Assembly (NCBI GenBank): GCA_020161215.1
Contig: JAIUOM010000034.1
Span: 1 to 33,841 of the forward strand
Direction of reading: 5' to 3'
From: Pseudomonadota bacterium
GTDB lineage: Bacteria > Pseudomonadota > Gammaproteobacteria > Burkholderiales > Burkholderiaceae_C
Length of the DNA stretch: 33,841 nucleotides
Under the pieces are notes generated by a model. It was not told the DNA's origin. It was given only the letters and a program-made list of their open reading frames with translations, and did no database searches. Below, in pieces: positions 1 through 10,733 of the stretch. Position numbers and translations under genes: made by a program. Positions within the stretch are counted from its first letter, which is position 1, and every line of letters begins with the position of its first letter.

Positions 1-39
1 AACGGCCGGCCACGGGCCGAGGGTTTGGCGCCGGGGGAA

Positions 40-2214
<2,175 letters not shown>

Positions 2215-2269
2215 CGCGCGCGGGCGAGGTTTCATCATCTGCCCACCGCCGACACGCGAGGAGACACCG

Positions 2270-3637
2270 ATGAACCACACCGCCGGGCTGCATTGGGAAG
2301 CCGGTACCAGCCGTATTCCGTTTGCCGTCTACACCGACGAGCAACTGCATCAGAAGGAGCTGGAGCGCTTCTTCTACAACGGCCACTGGTGCTATGTGGG
2401 CCTGGAGGCCGAGGTGCCGCAGCCGGGCGACTTCAAGCGCACGGTGGTGGGCGAGCGCTCGGTCATCCTGAGCCGCGCCGCCGACGGCAGCCTGCACTGC
2501 TTCGAGAACGTGTGCGCGCACCGCGGCATGCAGTTTTGCCGCCAGCGCCACGGCAACCGCAAGGAGTTTGTCTGCCCCTACCACCAGTGGAGCTACACGC
2601 TCAGCGGCGACCTGCAAGGCGTGCCGCTGCGCCGTGGCGTGCGCCAGGACGGCCAGGTCAAGGGCGGCATGCCGGCCGACTTCAATCCCAAGGACCATGG
2701 CCTGACCAAGCTGAAAGTCGCCACGCGCGGCGGCGTGGTGTTTGCCAGCTTTGACCACGACGTGGAGCCGCTGGAGGATTACCTGGGCCCCACCATCCTG
2801 CAGTACTTCGACCGCCTGTTTGATGGCCGCGAGCTGAAGCTGCTGGGCTACAACCGCCAGCGCATCCCCGGCAACTGGAAGCTGATGCAGGAGAACATCA
2901 AAGACCCCTATCACCCCGGCCTGCTGCACACCTGGTTTGTCACCTTCGGCCTCTGGCGGGCGGACAACAAGGCCGCGCTGAAGATGGACGCCCACCACCG
3001 CCACGCCGCGATGATCTCCACGCGCGGCAACGCTGGCGCCAAGTCGGATGTGTCCAACGTGTCCAGCTTCAAGTCGACCATGGAGCTGGAGGACAAGCGC
3101 TTTTTAGACATCGTGCACGAAGACTGGTGGGGCGAACCCACGGCGGTGATGACCACCATCTTCCCCAGCGTGATCTTCCAGCAGCAGGTCAACAGCGTGT
3201 CCACCCGCCACATCCAGCCCGATGGGCACGGCAACTTCGATTTTGTCTGGACGCATTTCGGCTTTGCCAACGACACGCCCGAGATGACCGCGCGCCGACT
3301 GCGCCAAGCCAACCTGTTTGGCCCGGCCGGTTTTGTGTCGGCCGACGACGGCGAGGCGATCGAGCTGTCGCAATGCGGCTTCGAGCAAAAGCCCGGCCAC
3401 CGCGCGCTGGCCGAGCTGGGCGGGCGCGGCGTCGAAGAAACCGACCACATGGTCACGGAGACCCTGATCCGCGGCATGTACGAGTACTGGCGAAAAGTGA
3501 TGGAGACAGAGACAGTGCCCCCACGCTCCGCGGCTTCGCCTGCTGCGCTGCCCCCCGAGGGGGCCGCGCCCTCGCTTGGGGCGGCCCGGCGCGAGGGCGG
3601 GGCTTCGTTGCACGCCGACAGCGGCGGAAAGGCCTGA
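2270..3637 (+). CDS. Rieske non-heme iron oxygenase, large (alpha) subunit, salicylate 5-hydroxylase type
   Basis: 455 residues; the catalytic subunit of a three-component ring-hydroxylating oxygenase. The Rieske [2Fe-2S] ligands are C82, H84, C102 and H105 (CAHRG...CPYHQW). The mononuclear iron site is H215 and H220 with bridging D212 in KDPYHPGLLH, plus a downstream acidic ligand at D359/D360. Overall sequence resembles NagG (salicylate 5-hydroxylase) and AndAc (anthranilate dioxygenase); the NagR-like regulator favours a salicylate-type substrate. The start is the ATG behind GAGGAGA, 28 codons into the open frame. Homology ends near residue 412. The last ~40 residues are encoded by a GC-rich dispersed repeat and look like an acquired tail. 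It is followed four bases later by the beta subunit. No reductase gene lies nearby. Confidence 0.93.
   Translation: MNHTAGLHWEAGTSRIPFAVYTDEQLHQKELERFFYNGHWCYVGLEAEVPQPGDFKRTVVGERSVILSRAADGSLHCFENVCAHRGMQFCRQRHGNRKEFVCPYHQWSYTLSGDLQGVPLRRGVRQDGQVKGGMPADFNPKDHGLTKLKVATRGGVVFASFDHDVEPLEDYLGPTILQYFDRLFDGRELKLLGYNRQRIPGNWKLMQENIKDPYHPGLLHTWFVTFGLWRADNKAALKMDAHHRHAAMISTRGNAGAKSDVSNVSSFKSTMELEDKRFLDIVHEDWWGEPTAVMTTIFPSVIFQQQVNSVSTRHIQPDGHGNFDFVWTHFGFANDTPEMTARRLRQANLFGPAGFVSADDGEAIELSQCGFEQKPGHRALAELGGRGVEETDHMVTETLIRGMYEYWRKVMETETVPPRSAASPAALPPEGAAPSLGAARREGGASLHADSGGKA
3515..3602. repeat. GC-rich palindromic repeat, copy 1 (in the alpha-subunit C-terminus)
   Basis: Contains the box CCCCCACGCTCCGC (3518-3531) followed by a stem GCCCCC-3-GGGGGC (3550-3564). 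The same box and the same stem, in inverted orientation and similar spacing (18 versus 16 bases), occur inside recG. Here the repeat is translated as the terminal ~35 residues of the oxygenase alpha subunit. Confidence 0.75.
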
Positions 3638-3641
3638 AGCC

Positions 3642-4127
3642 ATGGTCAACACCCTCGACTTCGACACCTGGCAAGCCCTCATGCGCCTGCAGGCCGATTA
3701 CGCCGCCGCCGTCGACTCCAGCCACTGGGAGTTGTGGCCCGACTTCTTCACCGAAGACGGCGTTTACAAGCTGCAGCCGCGCGAGAACCACGAACGCGGT
3801 TTTCCGCTGTGCACCCTGACCTTCGACGGCAAGGCCAGCCTGCGCGACCGTGTCTACGGCATCAAGGAAACGCTGTTTCACGACCCTTATTACCAGCGCC
3901 ACGTCGTCGGCGCGCCGCTGGTGCGTGAGGTGCTGACTGACGGCAGCATCGTCTGCGAATCCAATTACGCCGTATTCCGCACCAAGCTGAACGGGCTGTC
4001 CACGGTCTTCAACGTCGGGCGCTACATGGACCGCGTGGCACGCACGGCCGAAGGTCTGAAGTTCGCTGAACGTTTGGCTGTCTATGACAGCGAAATGATC
4101 CCCAATTCGATCATTTACCCCGTGTGA
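3642..4127 (+). CDS. Ring-hydroxylating oxygenase, small (beta) subunit
   Basis: 161 residues, the usual size for a beta subunit, with the SnoaL/NTF2-like cone fold expected from the pattern ADYAAAVDSSHWELWPDFFTE near the N-terminus and an ENH/ERGFPL loop. It structurally supports the alpha subunit in an alpha3beta3 hexamer and carries no cofactor. The pattern matches NagH/AndAd-type subunits. The start is the ATG four bases after the alpha stop; the longer open frame upstream lies in the alpha repeat tail and is discarded. The ferredoxin gene follows 10 bases later, so the three genes form one operon. Confidence 0.92.
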   Translation: MVNTLDFDTWQALMRLQADYAAAVDSSHWELWPDFFTEDGVYKLQPRENHERGFPLCTLTFDGKASLRDRVYGIKETLFHDPYYQRHVVGAPLVREVLTDGSIVCESNYAVFRTKLNGLSTVFNVGRYMDRVARTAEGLKFAERLAVYDSEMIPNSIIYPV

Positions 4128-4137
4128 GGAAGTCACC

Positions 4138-4449
4138 ATGAGCCAATGGACCGACGTCGCCGCCGCAGACGACATCTTTGAAGGCGCTGCCATCGCCGTC
4201 ACGCCCAGCGGGCTGGACATTGCCGTCTACAAGACCGAGGCCGGCGAGGTGTTTGCCACCGACAACATCTGCACGCATGGTCACGCCCGCCTGTGTGATG
4301 GTTTTCTGGAGGGGCACGAGATCGAATGCCCCTTCCACCAGGGCCGCTTCGACATCCGCACTGGCCAGCCCACGCTGGAGCCCTGCGTGGACGCGATCAA
4401 GAGCTATCCCGTCAAGATCGAGGGTGGTCGGGTGTGGCTGGAGATTTGA
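4138..4449 (+). CDS. Rieske-type [2Fe-2S] ferredoxin of the oxygenase system
   Basis: 103 residues with C45-x-H47 (CTHGH) and C64-x2-H67 (CPFH), the Rieske ligand pattern of NagAb/AndAb-type ferredoxins. It passes electrons from an NAD(P)H:ferredoxin reductase to the alpha subunit. It starts 10 bases after the beta subunit, behind GAGGAAG. It is the last gene of the operon. The reductase (NagAa equivalent) is absent from this locus, so electrons must come from a reductase encoded elsewhere. A palindromic AT-rich repeat follows the stop codon directly. Confidence 0.95.
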   Translation: MSQWTDVAAADDIFEGAAIAVTPSGLDIAVYKTEAGEVFATDNICTHGHARLCDGFLEGHEIECPFHQGRFDIRTGQPTLEPCVDAIKSYPVKIEGGRVWLEI

Positions 4450-4450
4450 G

Positions 4451-4516
4451 ATAAATAGCTATTTAAATAGTAGCTGAAGGCGCCAGATTCCCTAGCGTCA
4501 GAGGCCGGTTTGATGC
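4451..4516. repeat. AT-rich dispersed repeat, copy 1 (intergenic)
   Basis: Contains the perfect palindrome CTATTTAAATAG followed by TAGCTG, then 26 bases, then GGCC. The spacing TAGCTG-N26-GGC(C) recurs in copies at 18275 and 18575. It sits between two convergent genes, where the hairpin could also help end transcription. The pattern matches, from memory, a repeat common in Comamonadaceae genomes. Confidence 0.65.
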
Positions 4517-4529
4517 TTGAAAACCTGCG

Positions 4530-5018
4530 TCAGGCTACCCACGGCGTGGGCAGTGCCGGCTTGCTCACCATCAGCCAGAAGACGAGTAGCATGGCGACGA
4601 ACGCGGGGTAGCCCAGGGCCTCCCACACCCGCGCCAGCCGCCAGTAGATGGCGGGCAGATCCCGGCCCTGGTCGGCCGCAGCCTGGGCCAGGCGCGCCAT
4701 GCGCCACTGCAGCCACACCACTGGCAGCCACAGCGCGCCGGTCAGCACATACAGCAGCAGCGACCAGGCGATCCACGGCGTGCTGAGCGGCCAGCCCGCC
4801 AGGTGTGCCATGGCGATCCCGGTGAGCGGTTGCACCACGACCGCAGGCGTGGTGAACCACCAGTCCGCGCGCACCACCAGGCGCGCCACCACCGCTTGCG
4901 CGCGCACGTCGCCGCTGCGGTTGGCAAAGAACATGTAGAAGGCCGTGCCCAGGCCGGTGCCCACCAGCAGCACGCTGGAGATGATGTGGACGAACTTCAG
5001 CAGCAGGTAGGTGTTCAT
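4530..5018 (-). CDS. DUF2269-like integral membrane protein
   Basis: 162 residues with about four membrane segments (near 4-30, 54-74, 78-102 and 135-152). The N-terminus, with KFVHIISSVLLVGTGLGTAF, is typical of the predicted membrane proteins grouped as DUF2269; their function is unknown. The ATG overlaps the stop of the upstream DoxX-like gene by four bases (ATGA), so it is probably translated by coupling. It is the last gene of a run starting at queA. It converges on the ferredoxin gene with a repeat between them. Confidence 0.8.
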   Translation of the reverse strand: MNTYLLLKFVHIISSVLLVGTGLGTAFYMFFANRSGDVRAQAVVARLVVRADWWFTTPAVVVQPLTGIAMAHLAGWPLSTPWIAWSLLLYVLTGALWLPVVWLQWRMARLAQAAADQGRDLPAIYWRLARVWEALGYPAFVAMLLVFWLMVSKPALPTPWVA

Positions 5019-5407
5019 GCGCGCACGTCCTGGCGCCACAACAGCAGCAAAGCGGCCGCGATCGGCACGTTCTTGGCCAGCGGCCCGAACGGATGCAGCC
5101 ACCACGCCGGCTCCACCGCGCTCGCCAGCAAGGTCATGACGCCCATGGCCCCCAGCGCCGCCAGATAGGCCGCGCGTCCCGGCCGCCACCACAGCCACAT
5201 GCCAATCAGCAAGTCGGCGGCCACGCCGCAGCCCATCAGCCAAGGTTTGACTGGTGCCCATGCAGCGGGCAGCGCTGCCAGCAGCGCCAGGCTTTGGCCG
5301 TTCCATTCCCACAGCGACACTGCGGCCGTCCACAGCCACAAGCCAGCCAGGCTGAGGCGCAGCCAGCGCCATTCAGGACTCAGAGGGGCGGTCGTGCGCG
5401 CGTTCAT
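5015..5407 (-). CDS. DoxX-like small membrane protein
   Basis: 130 residues with about four hydrophobic segments and short loops. The tail LHPFGPLAKNVPIAAALLLLW is typical of the DoxX-like family, whose members are small four-helix membrane proteins of poorly defined, often redox-linked, function. It overlaps the preceding oxidoreductase gene and the following DUF2269 gene by four bases each (ATGA), showing tight translational coupling. The chain of three genes suggests a shared function with the NAD(P)-binding protein upstream, but I cannot name it. Confidence 0.8.
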   Translation of the reverse strand: MNARTTAPLSPEWRWLRLSLAGLWLWTAAVSLWEWNGQSLALLAALPAAWAPVKPWLMGCGVAADLLIGMWLWWRPGRAAYLAALGAMGVMTLLASAVEPAWWLHPFGPLAKNVPIAAALLLLWRQDVRA

Positions 5408-6525
5408 GCGAGGTCCGTCACCATGCCCCAGCGGGCGAACTCGGGGGCGAACTCGTCCAGCCGCAGCAGTCCGGCGGCGGTGTGCGCGCCGGGCGGCGGC
5501 CCGTCACCACGTGCCAGCCGGCGCGCCAGCAGGATCGCGGCCATGCAGGGAATTTCGGGCCCATGGTCGCAGTCTGCGGCAATGTCCCAACGTGCCTGGG
5601 CCGCCTGGCCCTGCGCGTCAAGGCCACTCACTTCGACAAACATGCCGCCCAGGGCGCTGCCCCAACGGTCAAACAGCGGGGCCCCACGGTGCAGGGGGGC
5701 GGCCAGCTTTTCGGGCCGCGCCAGCAGCCCAGCGCGCCGCAGCGCCGCCAGCCACGCGAACACGGTTTGCGACAGCGGCACTTCCAGCGCGGCGCGGAAC
5801 ATCACTTCGTCACGCACGCCATAGCGCGAAGGGAACAGCTCCAGATCCGGGATGTCGCACAAGGCGCCACGGCGCGGCGCCATGCGCGCAAAGCGCACCG
5901 CGCTCGGGCGCGCCCAGCCGGGCGCCTGCTGCCAACGGCCGCCGCGCCAGATGTCGATGGGCGCGCCGCAATAGCTGAGCACGGCCGCCAGCGTGGCCAC
6001 GCCGCGGGGTGCGGTCTGCGCCGGGGCGATACAGATATCGATGCGGTGCACGGCCCGCCAACCCGCGCTGAGCTGCTCCACCACGGCCGACGACAGCGCC
6101 GGCACTGTGCTGGCGCCGCTGACCGCGCAGCGCTGGGCGGCGGTGAAGGCGTCGTTCAACGCGGCCGGAAAGTCGCACACAAAGCGCCGCCCGTCCGCCA
6201 GGTCAATGTAGTGTGCTCCTGCATCCGCGCAGGCCTGCGCCACCGCGTACTGCTGGGCCTGAAACGGGCCGGCCGTGTGGATCAGCAAGCCGATGCCCTG
6301 CGCGCGCAGGCGCTGCGCCAGCTGTGGGTCGGCCGCATCCAGCGCCAGGGCTTGGGCGCCCACGGCGTCGGCCAGAGCGCGGGCGCGGGTGGCGTCACGG
6401 CCGGCCACCACCAGCCGCAGCGTTGAATCCTGCGCCAGGGCCTTGACGATGCGCGTGCCAAAGTGGCCGTAGCCGCCCAGCACGAGCACGGTCAGCGGCG
6501 GTGGAGTGGCGCGCGGCCCCGTCAT
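5404..6525 (-). CDS. Saccharopine dehydrogenase-like NAD(P)-binding protein
   Basis: 373 residues. The N-terminus is a Rossmann fold, [15 protein letters not shown] near residue 11, followed by VVAGRD at the end of the second strand and HTAGPFQ, all typical of the saccharopine dehydrogenase NADP-binding family. The C-terminal half has no motif that fixes a substrate. True saccharopine dehydrogenase activity is unlikely; many family members are uncharacterised. The ATG chosen (MTGPRATPP) overlaps the queA stop by four bases. It is coupled in turn to the DoxX-like gene. Confidence 0.85.
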   Translation of the reverse strand: MTGPRATPPPLTVLVLGGYGHFGTRIVKALAQDSTLRLVVAGRDATRARALADAVGAQALALDAADPQLAQRLRAQGIGLLIHTAGPFQAQQYAVAQACADAGAHYIDLADGRRFVCDFPAALNDAFTAAQRCAVSGASTVPALSSAVVEQLSAGWRAVHRIDICIAPAQTAPRGVATLAAVLSYCGAPIDIWRGGRWQQAPGWARPSAVRFARMAPRRGALCDIPDLELFPSRYGVRDEVMFRAALEVPLSQTVFAWLAALRRAGLLARPEKLAAPLHRGAPLFDRWGSALGGMFVEVSGLDAQGQAAQARWDIAADCDHGPEIPCMAAILLARRLARGDGPPPGAHTAAGLLRLDEFAPEFARWGMVTDLA

Positions 6526-7568
6526 GGCGTGACCGGCGGCGTGCGCACCAGCCACATCGCATCCCCGTAGCTGAAGAAGCGGTAGCGCTCGGCGATCGCG
6601 TGGCGGTACAGCGCCATGATGTGTTCGTAGTCTGCAAACGCGCTCACCATCATCATCAAGGTGCTGCGCGGAAGGTGGAAGTTGGTGACCAGGGCGTCCA
6701 CCACCTGAAACTCGAAACCCGGCGTGATGAAGATGCCGGTGTCGCCGTGGGCCTGCCCGCTGGCGGCCCAGCTTTCCAGCGTGCGCACGGTGGTGGTGCC
6801 CACGGCCACTACGCGTCCGCCGCGGGCCCGGCAGGCGCCAATGGCGGTTCGCGTGGCCTCGGGCACGTGGTAGCGCTCGCGGTGCATCACATGCTCGGCC
6901 AGGGACTCGGTCTTGACGGGCTGGAAAGTGCCCGCGCCCACGTGCAGGGTGACGGCGGCGCGCTGCACGCCACGCGCTTCTATCGCGCCCAGCAGCGCCG
7001 CGTCAAAGTGCAGCGCCGCCGTGGGTGCGGCCACCGCGCCCGGGTTGGCGGCAAACACGGTCTGGTAGCGCGTTTCGTCATCGGCCGAGTCGGCATGCGT
7101 GATGTACGGGGGCAGCGGCACATGGCCGTGAGCAGCCATCAGGGCGTAGGCATCATCTAAAAAACGCAGGTGGAACAGGGGGCCGCTCGCATCGGGCCAG
7201 CGGCCGAGCAGCTCGGCGCTGAAGCCGCCGGCCATCTGCAGCACAGTGCCCACGGGCGGCTTCTTGCTTACCTTCATGTGGGCGGCCACCGTGCCATCGT
7301 CCAGCACGCGCTCGACCAACAACTCCAGCTTGCCGCCAGTTGGCTTTTCTCCGAACAGGCGTGCCTTGACGACCTGGGTGTCGTTGAAGACCAGCAAATC
7401 GGCCGGCGCCAGCAGCGCGGGCAGCTCGCGAAACACCCGGTCCACGGGCACGGCGCGGCTGCCGTCCAGCAGGCGCGAGGCGCTGCGCTCGGGCGCGGGG
7501 TGTTGGGCGATCAGCTCGGGCGGCAGGGCGAAATCGAAGTCGCCGGTGGTGAAGGTGTGGGTGCGCAT
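6522..7568 (-). CDS. queA: S-adenosylmethionine:tRNA ribosyltransferase-isomerase
   Basis: 348 residues, full family length. It transfers and isomerises the ribosyl group of AdoMet onto preQ1-modified tRNA to form epoxyqueuosine, the step after Tgt. Family features visible are the N-terminal [52 protein letters not shown] and the C-terminal [17 protein letters not shown]. The start is the ATG giving [11 protein letters not shown]; an upstream extension of the frame would run into the recG start and is rejected. It diverges from recG across 58 bases. Three unrelated membrane or oxidoreductase genes are coupled downstream of it. Confidence 0.97.
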   Translation of the reverse strand: MRTHTFTTGDFDFALPPELIAQHPAPERSASRLLDGSRAVPVDRVFRELPALLAPADLLVFNDTQVVKARLFGEKPTGGKLELLVERVLDDGTVAAHMKVSKKPPVGTVLQMAGGFSAELLGRWPDASGPLFHLRFLDDAYALMAAHGHVPLPPYITHADSADDETRYQTVFAANPGAVAAPTAALHFDAALLGAIEARGVQRAAVTLHVGAGTFQPVKTESLAEHVMHRERYHVPEATRTAIGACRARGGRVVAVGTTTVRTLESWAASGQAHGDTGIFITPGFEFQVVDALVTNFHLPRSTLMMMVSAFADYEHIMALYRHAIAERYRFFSYGDAMWLVRTPPVTP

Positions 7569-7626
7569 GGGGCTTGAGGGCCGGACGGGCCCGTGCCAAG
7601 AAGTCGGACGAAGGCAGAATTGTTCC

Positions 7627-9750
7627 ATGTCCGATGCCGCCGTCCCCTTGTCCGCGCCGCAGAAGGCCTTGCGCAAGCTGGGCCTGGTGCGCGACATCGA
7701 TCTGGCGCTGCACCTGCCGCTGCGCTACGAGGACGAGACGCGCATCGTGCGCCTGACCGATGCTCGCCACGGCGAGGTGGTGCAGGTGGAAGGCGAGGTG
7801 ACGCACCAGGAGGTGGTGTACCGCCCGCGGCGCCAGCTGCTGGTGACGCTGAACGATGGCAGCGACTCGGCGGTGTTGCGTTTTTTCAACTTCTACCCCT
7901 CGCAGCAAAAGCAGATGGCGGTCGGCACCCGGGTGCGCGCGCGCGGCGAGCTGCGGGGTGGCCTGGCCGGCCTGACCCTGATGCACCCCACGGTGCGCGC
8001 GGCCGGCGGCACGCTGCCCGAAGCGCTGACGCCTGTCTACCCCACGGTGGCCGCGCTGCCCCAGGCCTACCTGCGCAAGGCGGTGCTGGCCGGGTTGGCG
8101 GGGGCTGAGCTGTCGGAGACCATCGCACCAGCGTTTTTGAATGAAATTGCCGATCTGTCGGCGTGGGATCTTCGTCGGGCGCTCACTTTTTTGCACCGCC
8201 CGACACCCGACGTGTCCTTGGCCCAGTTGGAAGACCACAGCCATCCGGCCTGGCAGCGCCTGAAGACCGAGGAACTGCTGGCGCAGCAGCTGTCGCAATT
8301 GCAGTCGCGCCGCGCGCGTGAGCGCCTGCGCGCGCCGCCGCTGCAGGCGGGGCCGGACGGTTTGCCGGGGCGCTTGTTGGCGGTGCTGCCGTTTCAGCTG
8401 ACCAGCGCCCAGCAGCGCGTGGCCCAGGAGATCGGGCACGACATCGGGCGCACGCAGCCGATGCACCGCCTGTTGCAAGGCGACGTGGGTTCGGGCAAGA
8501 CCGTGGTGGCGGCGCTGGCCGCCACCACCGCCATCGACGCTGGCTGGCAGTGCGCGCTGATGGCGCCCACCGAAATCCTGGCCGAACAGCACTTTGCCAA
8601 GCTGGTGGACTGGCTGGCGCCGCTGCTGGCCCCGCTGGGCAAGCGCGTGGCCTGGCTCACCGGCAGCCAGAAGAAGAAGCAGCGCACCGAGATGCTGGCG
8701 GCCATCGAATCGGGCCAGGCGGCGCTGGTGGTGGGCACGCACGCCATCATCCAGTCGCAGGTGCGGTTTCAGCGCCTGGGCCTTGCCCTCATCGACGAGC
8801 AGCACCGTTTTGGGGTGGAGCAGCGGCTGGAGCTGCGCCGCAAATTGCAGGGCGATGCAGCCCCCTCCGGGGGCAGCGAGCCGTGCAGCGGCGGAGCGTG
8901 GGGGTCGGCCACCCTTGAGCCGCATCTGCTGATGATGAGCGCCACCCCCATCCCGCGCACGCTGGCGATGAGCTACTACGCCGACCTGGAGGTGTCCACC
9001 ATCGACGAGTTGCCCCCCGGCCGCACCCCGGTGGTCACCAAGCTGGTGGCCGCGCACCGGCGCGCCGAGGTGATCGAGCGCATCGCCGCCCAGATCGCCC
9101 AGGGCCGGCAGGTGTACTGGGTGTGCCCGCTGATCGAGGAGAGCGAGGCGCTGGATCTGCGCAACGCCACCGAAACCCACGCCGAGCTGGGCAGCGCCTT
9201 GCCGGGGCAGGAGATCGGTCTGCTGCACTCGCGCCTGCCGCCGGCCGAGAAAAAAGAGGTGATGCAACGCTTTGTCGGCGGCGAGCTGCCGGTGCTGGTC
9301 AGCACCACCGTGATTGAGGTCGGCGTGGACGTGCCCAACGCCAGCCTGATGGTGATCGAGCACGCCGAGCGCTTTGGCCTGAGCCAGTTGCACCAGTTGC
9401 GTGGCCGCGTCGGGCGCGGCACCGCGGCCTCGGCCTGCGTGCTGCTGTACTCGCCGCCCGAGGGCGGGCGCCTGGGCGAGACGGCGCGTGCGCGCTTGAA
9501 AGCCATGGTGGAAACCAACGACGGCTTTGAGATCGCCCGGCGCGATCTGGAGATTCGTGGCCCCGGCGAATTCTTGGGTGCACGCCAAAGCGGCGCCGCG
9601 CTGCTGCGCTTTGCCGATCTGGCGCAGGACGCCCCCCTGCTGGAATGGGCTCGCCGCGTGGCGCCACGCCTGCTGGACGAAGCCGCCCCGCTGGCCCAAC
9701 GGCACGTGGACCGTTGGCTGGGGGGGCGGGCCGACTATCTCAAGGCTTGA
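7627..9750 (+). CDS. recG: ATP-dependent DNA helicase RecG
   Basis: 707 residues. RecG remodels stalled replication forks and branch-migrates Holliday junctions. The N-terminal wedge (OB-fold) domain precedes the helicase core, which has Walker A GDVGSGKT (285-292), DEQH box (390-393), motif [14 protein letters not shown], and the C-terminal QLRGRVGRG. The protein is slightly longer than usual: between RLELRRK and [11 protein letters not shown] about 22 residues (around 410-432, rich in Gly, Ala and Ser) are encoded by a GC-rich dispersed repeat also found at the end of the oxygenase alpha gene. The frame is preserved, so the enzyme is probably active. The ATG giving MSDAAVPL is chosen because the upstream extension is antisense to queA. 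Confidence 0.97.
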   Translation: MSDAAVPLSAPQKALRKLGLVRDIDLALHLPLRYEDETRIVRLTDARHGEVVQVEGEVTHQEVVYRPRRQLLVTLNDGSDSAVLRFFNFYPSQQKQMAVGTRVRARGELRGGLAGLTLMHPTVRAAGGTLPEALTPVYPTVAALPQAYLRKAVLAGLAGAELSETIAPAFLNEIADLSAWDLRRALTFLHRPTPDVSLAQLEDHSHPAWQRLKTEELLAQQLSQLQSRRARERLRAPPLQAGPDGLPGRLLAVLPFQLTSAQQRVAQEIGHDIGRTQPMHRLLQGDVGSGKTVVAALAATTAIDAGWQCALMAPTEILAEQHFAKLVDWLAPLLAPLGKRVAWLTGSQKKKQRTEMLAAIESGQAALVVGTHAIIQSQVRFQRLGLALIDEQHRFGVEQRLELRRKLQGDAAPSGGSEPCSGGAWGSATLEPHLLMMSATPIPRTLAMSYYADLEVSTIDELPPGRTPVVTKLVAAHRRAEVIERIAAQIAQGRQVYWVCPLIEESEALDLRNATETHAELGSALPGQEIGLLHSRLPPAEKKEVMQRFVGGELPVLVSTTVIEVGVDVPNASLMVIEHAERFGLSQLHQLRGRVGRGTAASACVLLYSPPEGGRLGETARARLKAMVETNDGFEIARRDLEIRGPGEFLGARQSGAALLRFADLAQDAPLLEWARRVAPRLLDEAAPLAQRHVDRWLGGRADYLKA
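8851..8912. repeat. GC-rich palindromic repeat, copy 2 (inside recG)
   Basis: Inverted copy of the element at 3515: stem GCCCCC-3-GGGGGC (8860-8874) followed by GCGGAGCGTGGGGG (8891-8904), the exact reverse complement of the 14-base box in copy 1. It adds about 22 codons in frame between the DEQH and SAT helicase motifs. Confidence 0.75.
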
Positions 9751-9859
9751 GCGGGGTGTGGATGGGCATGCTGCAGTCTGTCGCCCCGGTTACAAAGCGA
9801 TGTGCGCGAATCCCGCTACGCTGCGGGCTGCGCCACCAACCACCGGACGACAGCTCACC

Positions 9860-10720
9860 ATGGCTCTTGAACTGAATTCACGCCGACTCATCCCTCTTGC
9901 CCTGGCCGCGCTGTTGAGCGCTTGCGCTGGCTCGCCGCTTTCGCAGCAAGCCAGCGCGCGCACCGAGGCTGCGCCGCCGACCGCGCCGTCCGAAATCGGT
10001 GAGCTGCGCCCCGGCATGCTGCGCGGCTACCTGGACCGCGCGGCGCTGCCCGACAGTCTGGCGCTGCTGCCCGCGCCGCCGCAGCCCGGCAGCCCGGCCG
10101 CGGCGGCCGACGAGGCCACCTACCGCGCCACCCGCGCGCTGCTGAGTACCCCGCGTGGCGCCTTGGCGCGTGCCGATGCGCAACTGAGCTTTCCTGCCGC
10201 CGCCAGCACCTTTGCCTGCGCCGCCCAGCTCGACATCACGCCCGAAGGCACGCCGCACCTGGTCACCTTGATGCGCCGCACCCTGGTCGATGCCGGTCTG
10301 TCCACCTACGGCGCCAAGGACCATTACAAGCGCCAGCGCCCCTTCGCCCAGCACAAGGACGCCAGCTGCACCCCGGACGAAGAAGGGCGGCTGGCCAAGG
10401 ACGGCTCCTACCCCTCCGGCCACGCCGCGCTGGGCTGGGCTTGGGCCCTGGTGCTGACCGAACTGATGCCCGATCGCACCAACCCCCTACTGCAGCGCGG
10501 CTATGCCTTCGGCCAAAGCCGAGTGATTTGCGGCGTGCACTGGCAAAGCGACGTCGAGGCCGGTCGCCTGATCGGCTCGGCGGCGGTGGCGCGTCTGCAC
10601 GCCGACCCGGTGTTTGAGGCCCAGATGCGTGCTGCAGGCCAGGAAGTGCGCGCCGCCCGCGCCGCCGGCCGTGGGCCGACGAAGGATTGCGCGGCCGAGG
10701 CGGCGGCGCTCAAGCCCTGA
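9860..10720 (+). CDS. Class A-type nonspecific acid phosphatase (PAP2 superfamily), lipoprotein
   Basis: 286 residues. It begins with a lipoprotein signal ending in the lipobox LSAC (Cys22), placing it in the periplasm anchored to a membrane. All three PAP2 motifs are present: K153-x6-R160-P161, GSYPSGHA at 182-189 (the class A acid phosphatase signature) and SR221-x5-H227-x3-D231. H188 and H227 are the likely catalytic histidines. It probably hydrolyses phosphomonoesters in the periplasm. The 109-base gap after recG holds a CCCGC/GCGGG hairpin. The upstream open frame overlaps recG and is ignored. It is followed closely by the dehalogenase gene. Confidence 0.92.
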   Translation: MALELNSRRLIPLALAALLSACAGSPLSQQASARTEAAPPTAPSEIGELRPGMLRGYLDRAALPDSLALLPAPPQPGSPAAAADEATYRATRALLSTPRGALARADAQLSFPAAASTFACAAQLDITPEGTPHLVTLMRRTLVDAGLSTYGAKDHYKRQRPFAQHKDASCTPDEEGRLAKDGSYPSGHAALGWAWALVLTELMPDRTNPLLQRGYAFGQSRVICGVHWQSDVEAGRLIGSAAVARLHADPVFEAQMRAAGQEVRAARAAGRGPTKDCAAEAAALKP

Positions 10721-10733
10721 TCTGCTGGCTGCC

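Noticed and set aside
7153-9705. 850-codon open frame on the minus strand
   Set aside because: It runs antisense to recG and queA; high-GC coding sequence commonly leaves the opposite frame open. Its composition (rich in Gln, His, Arg) is typical of a shadow frame.
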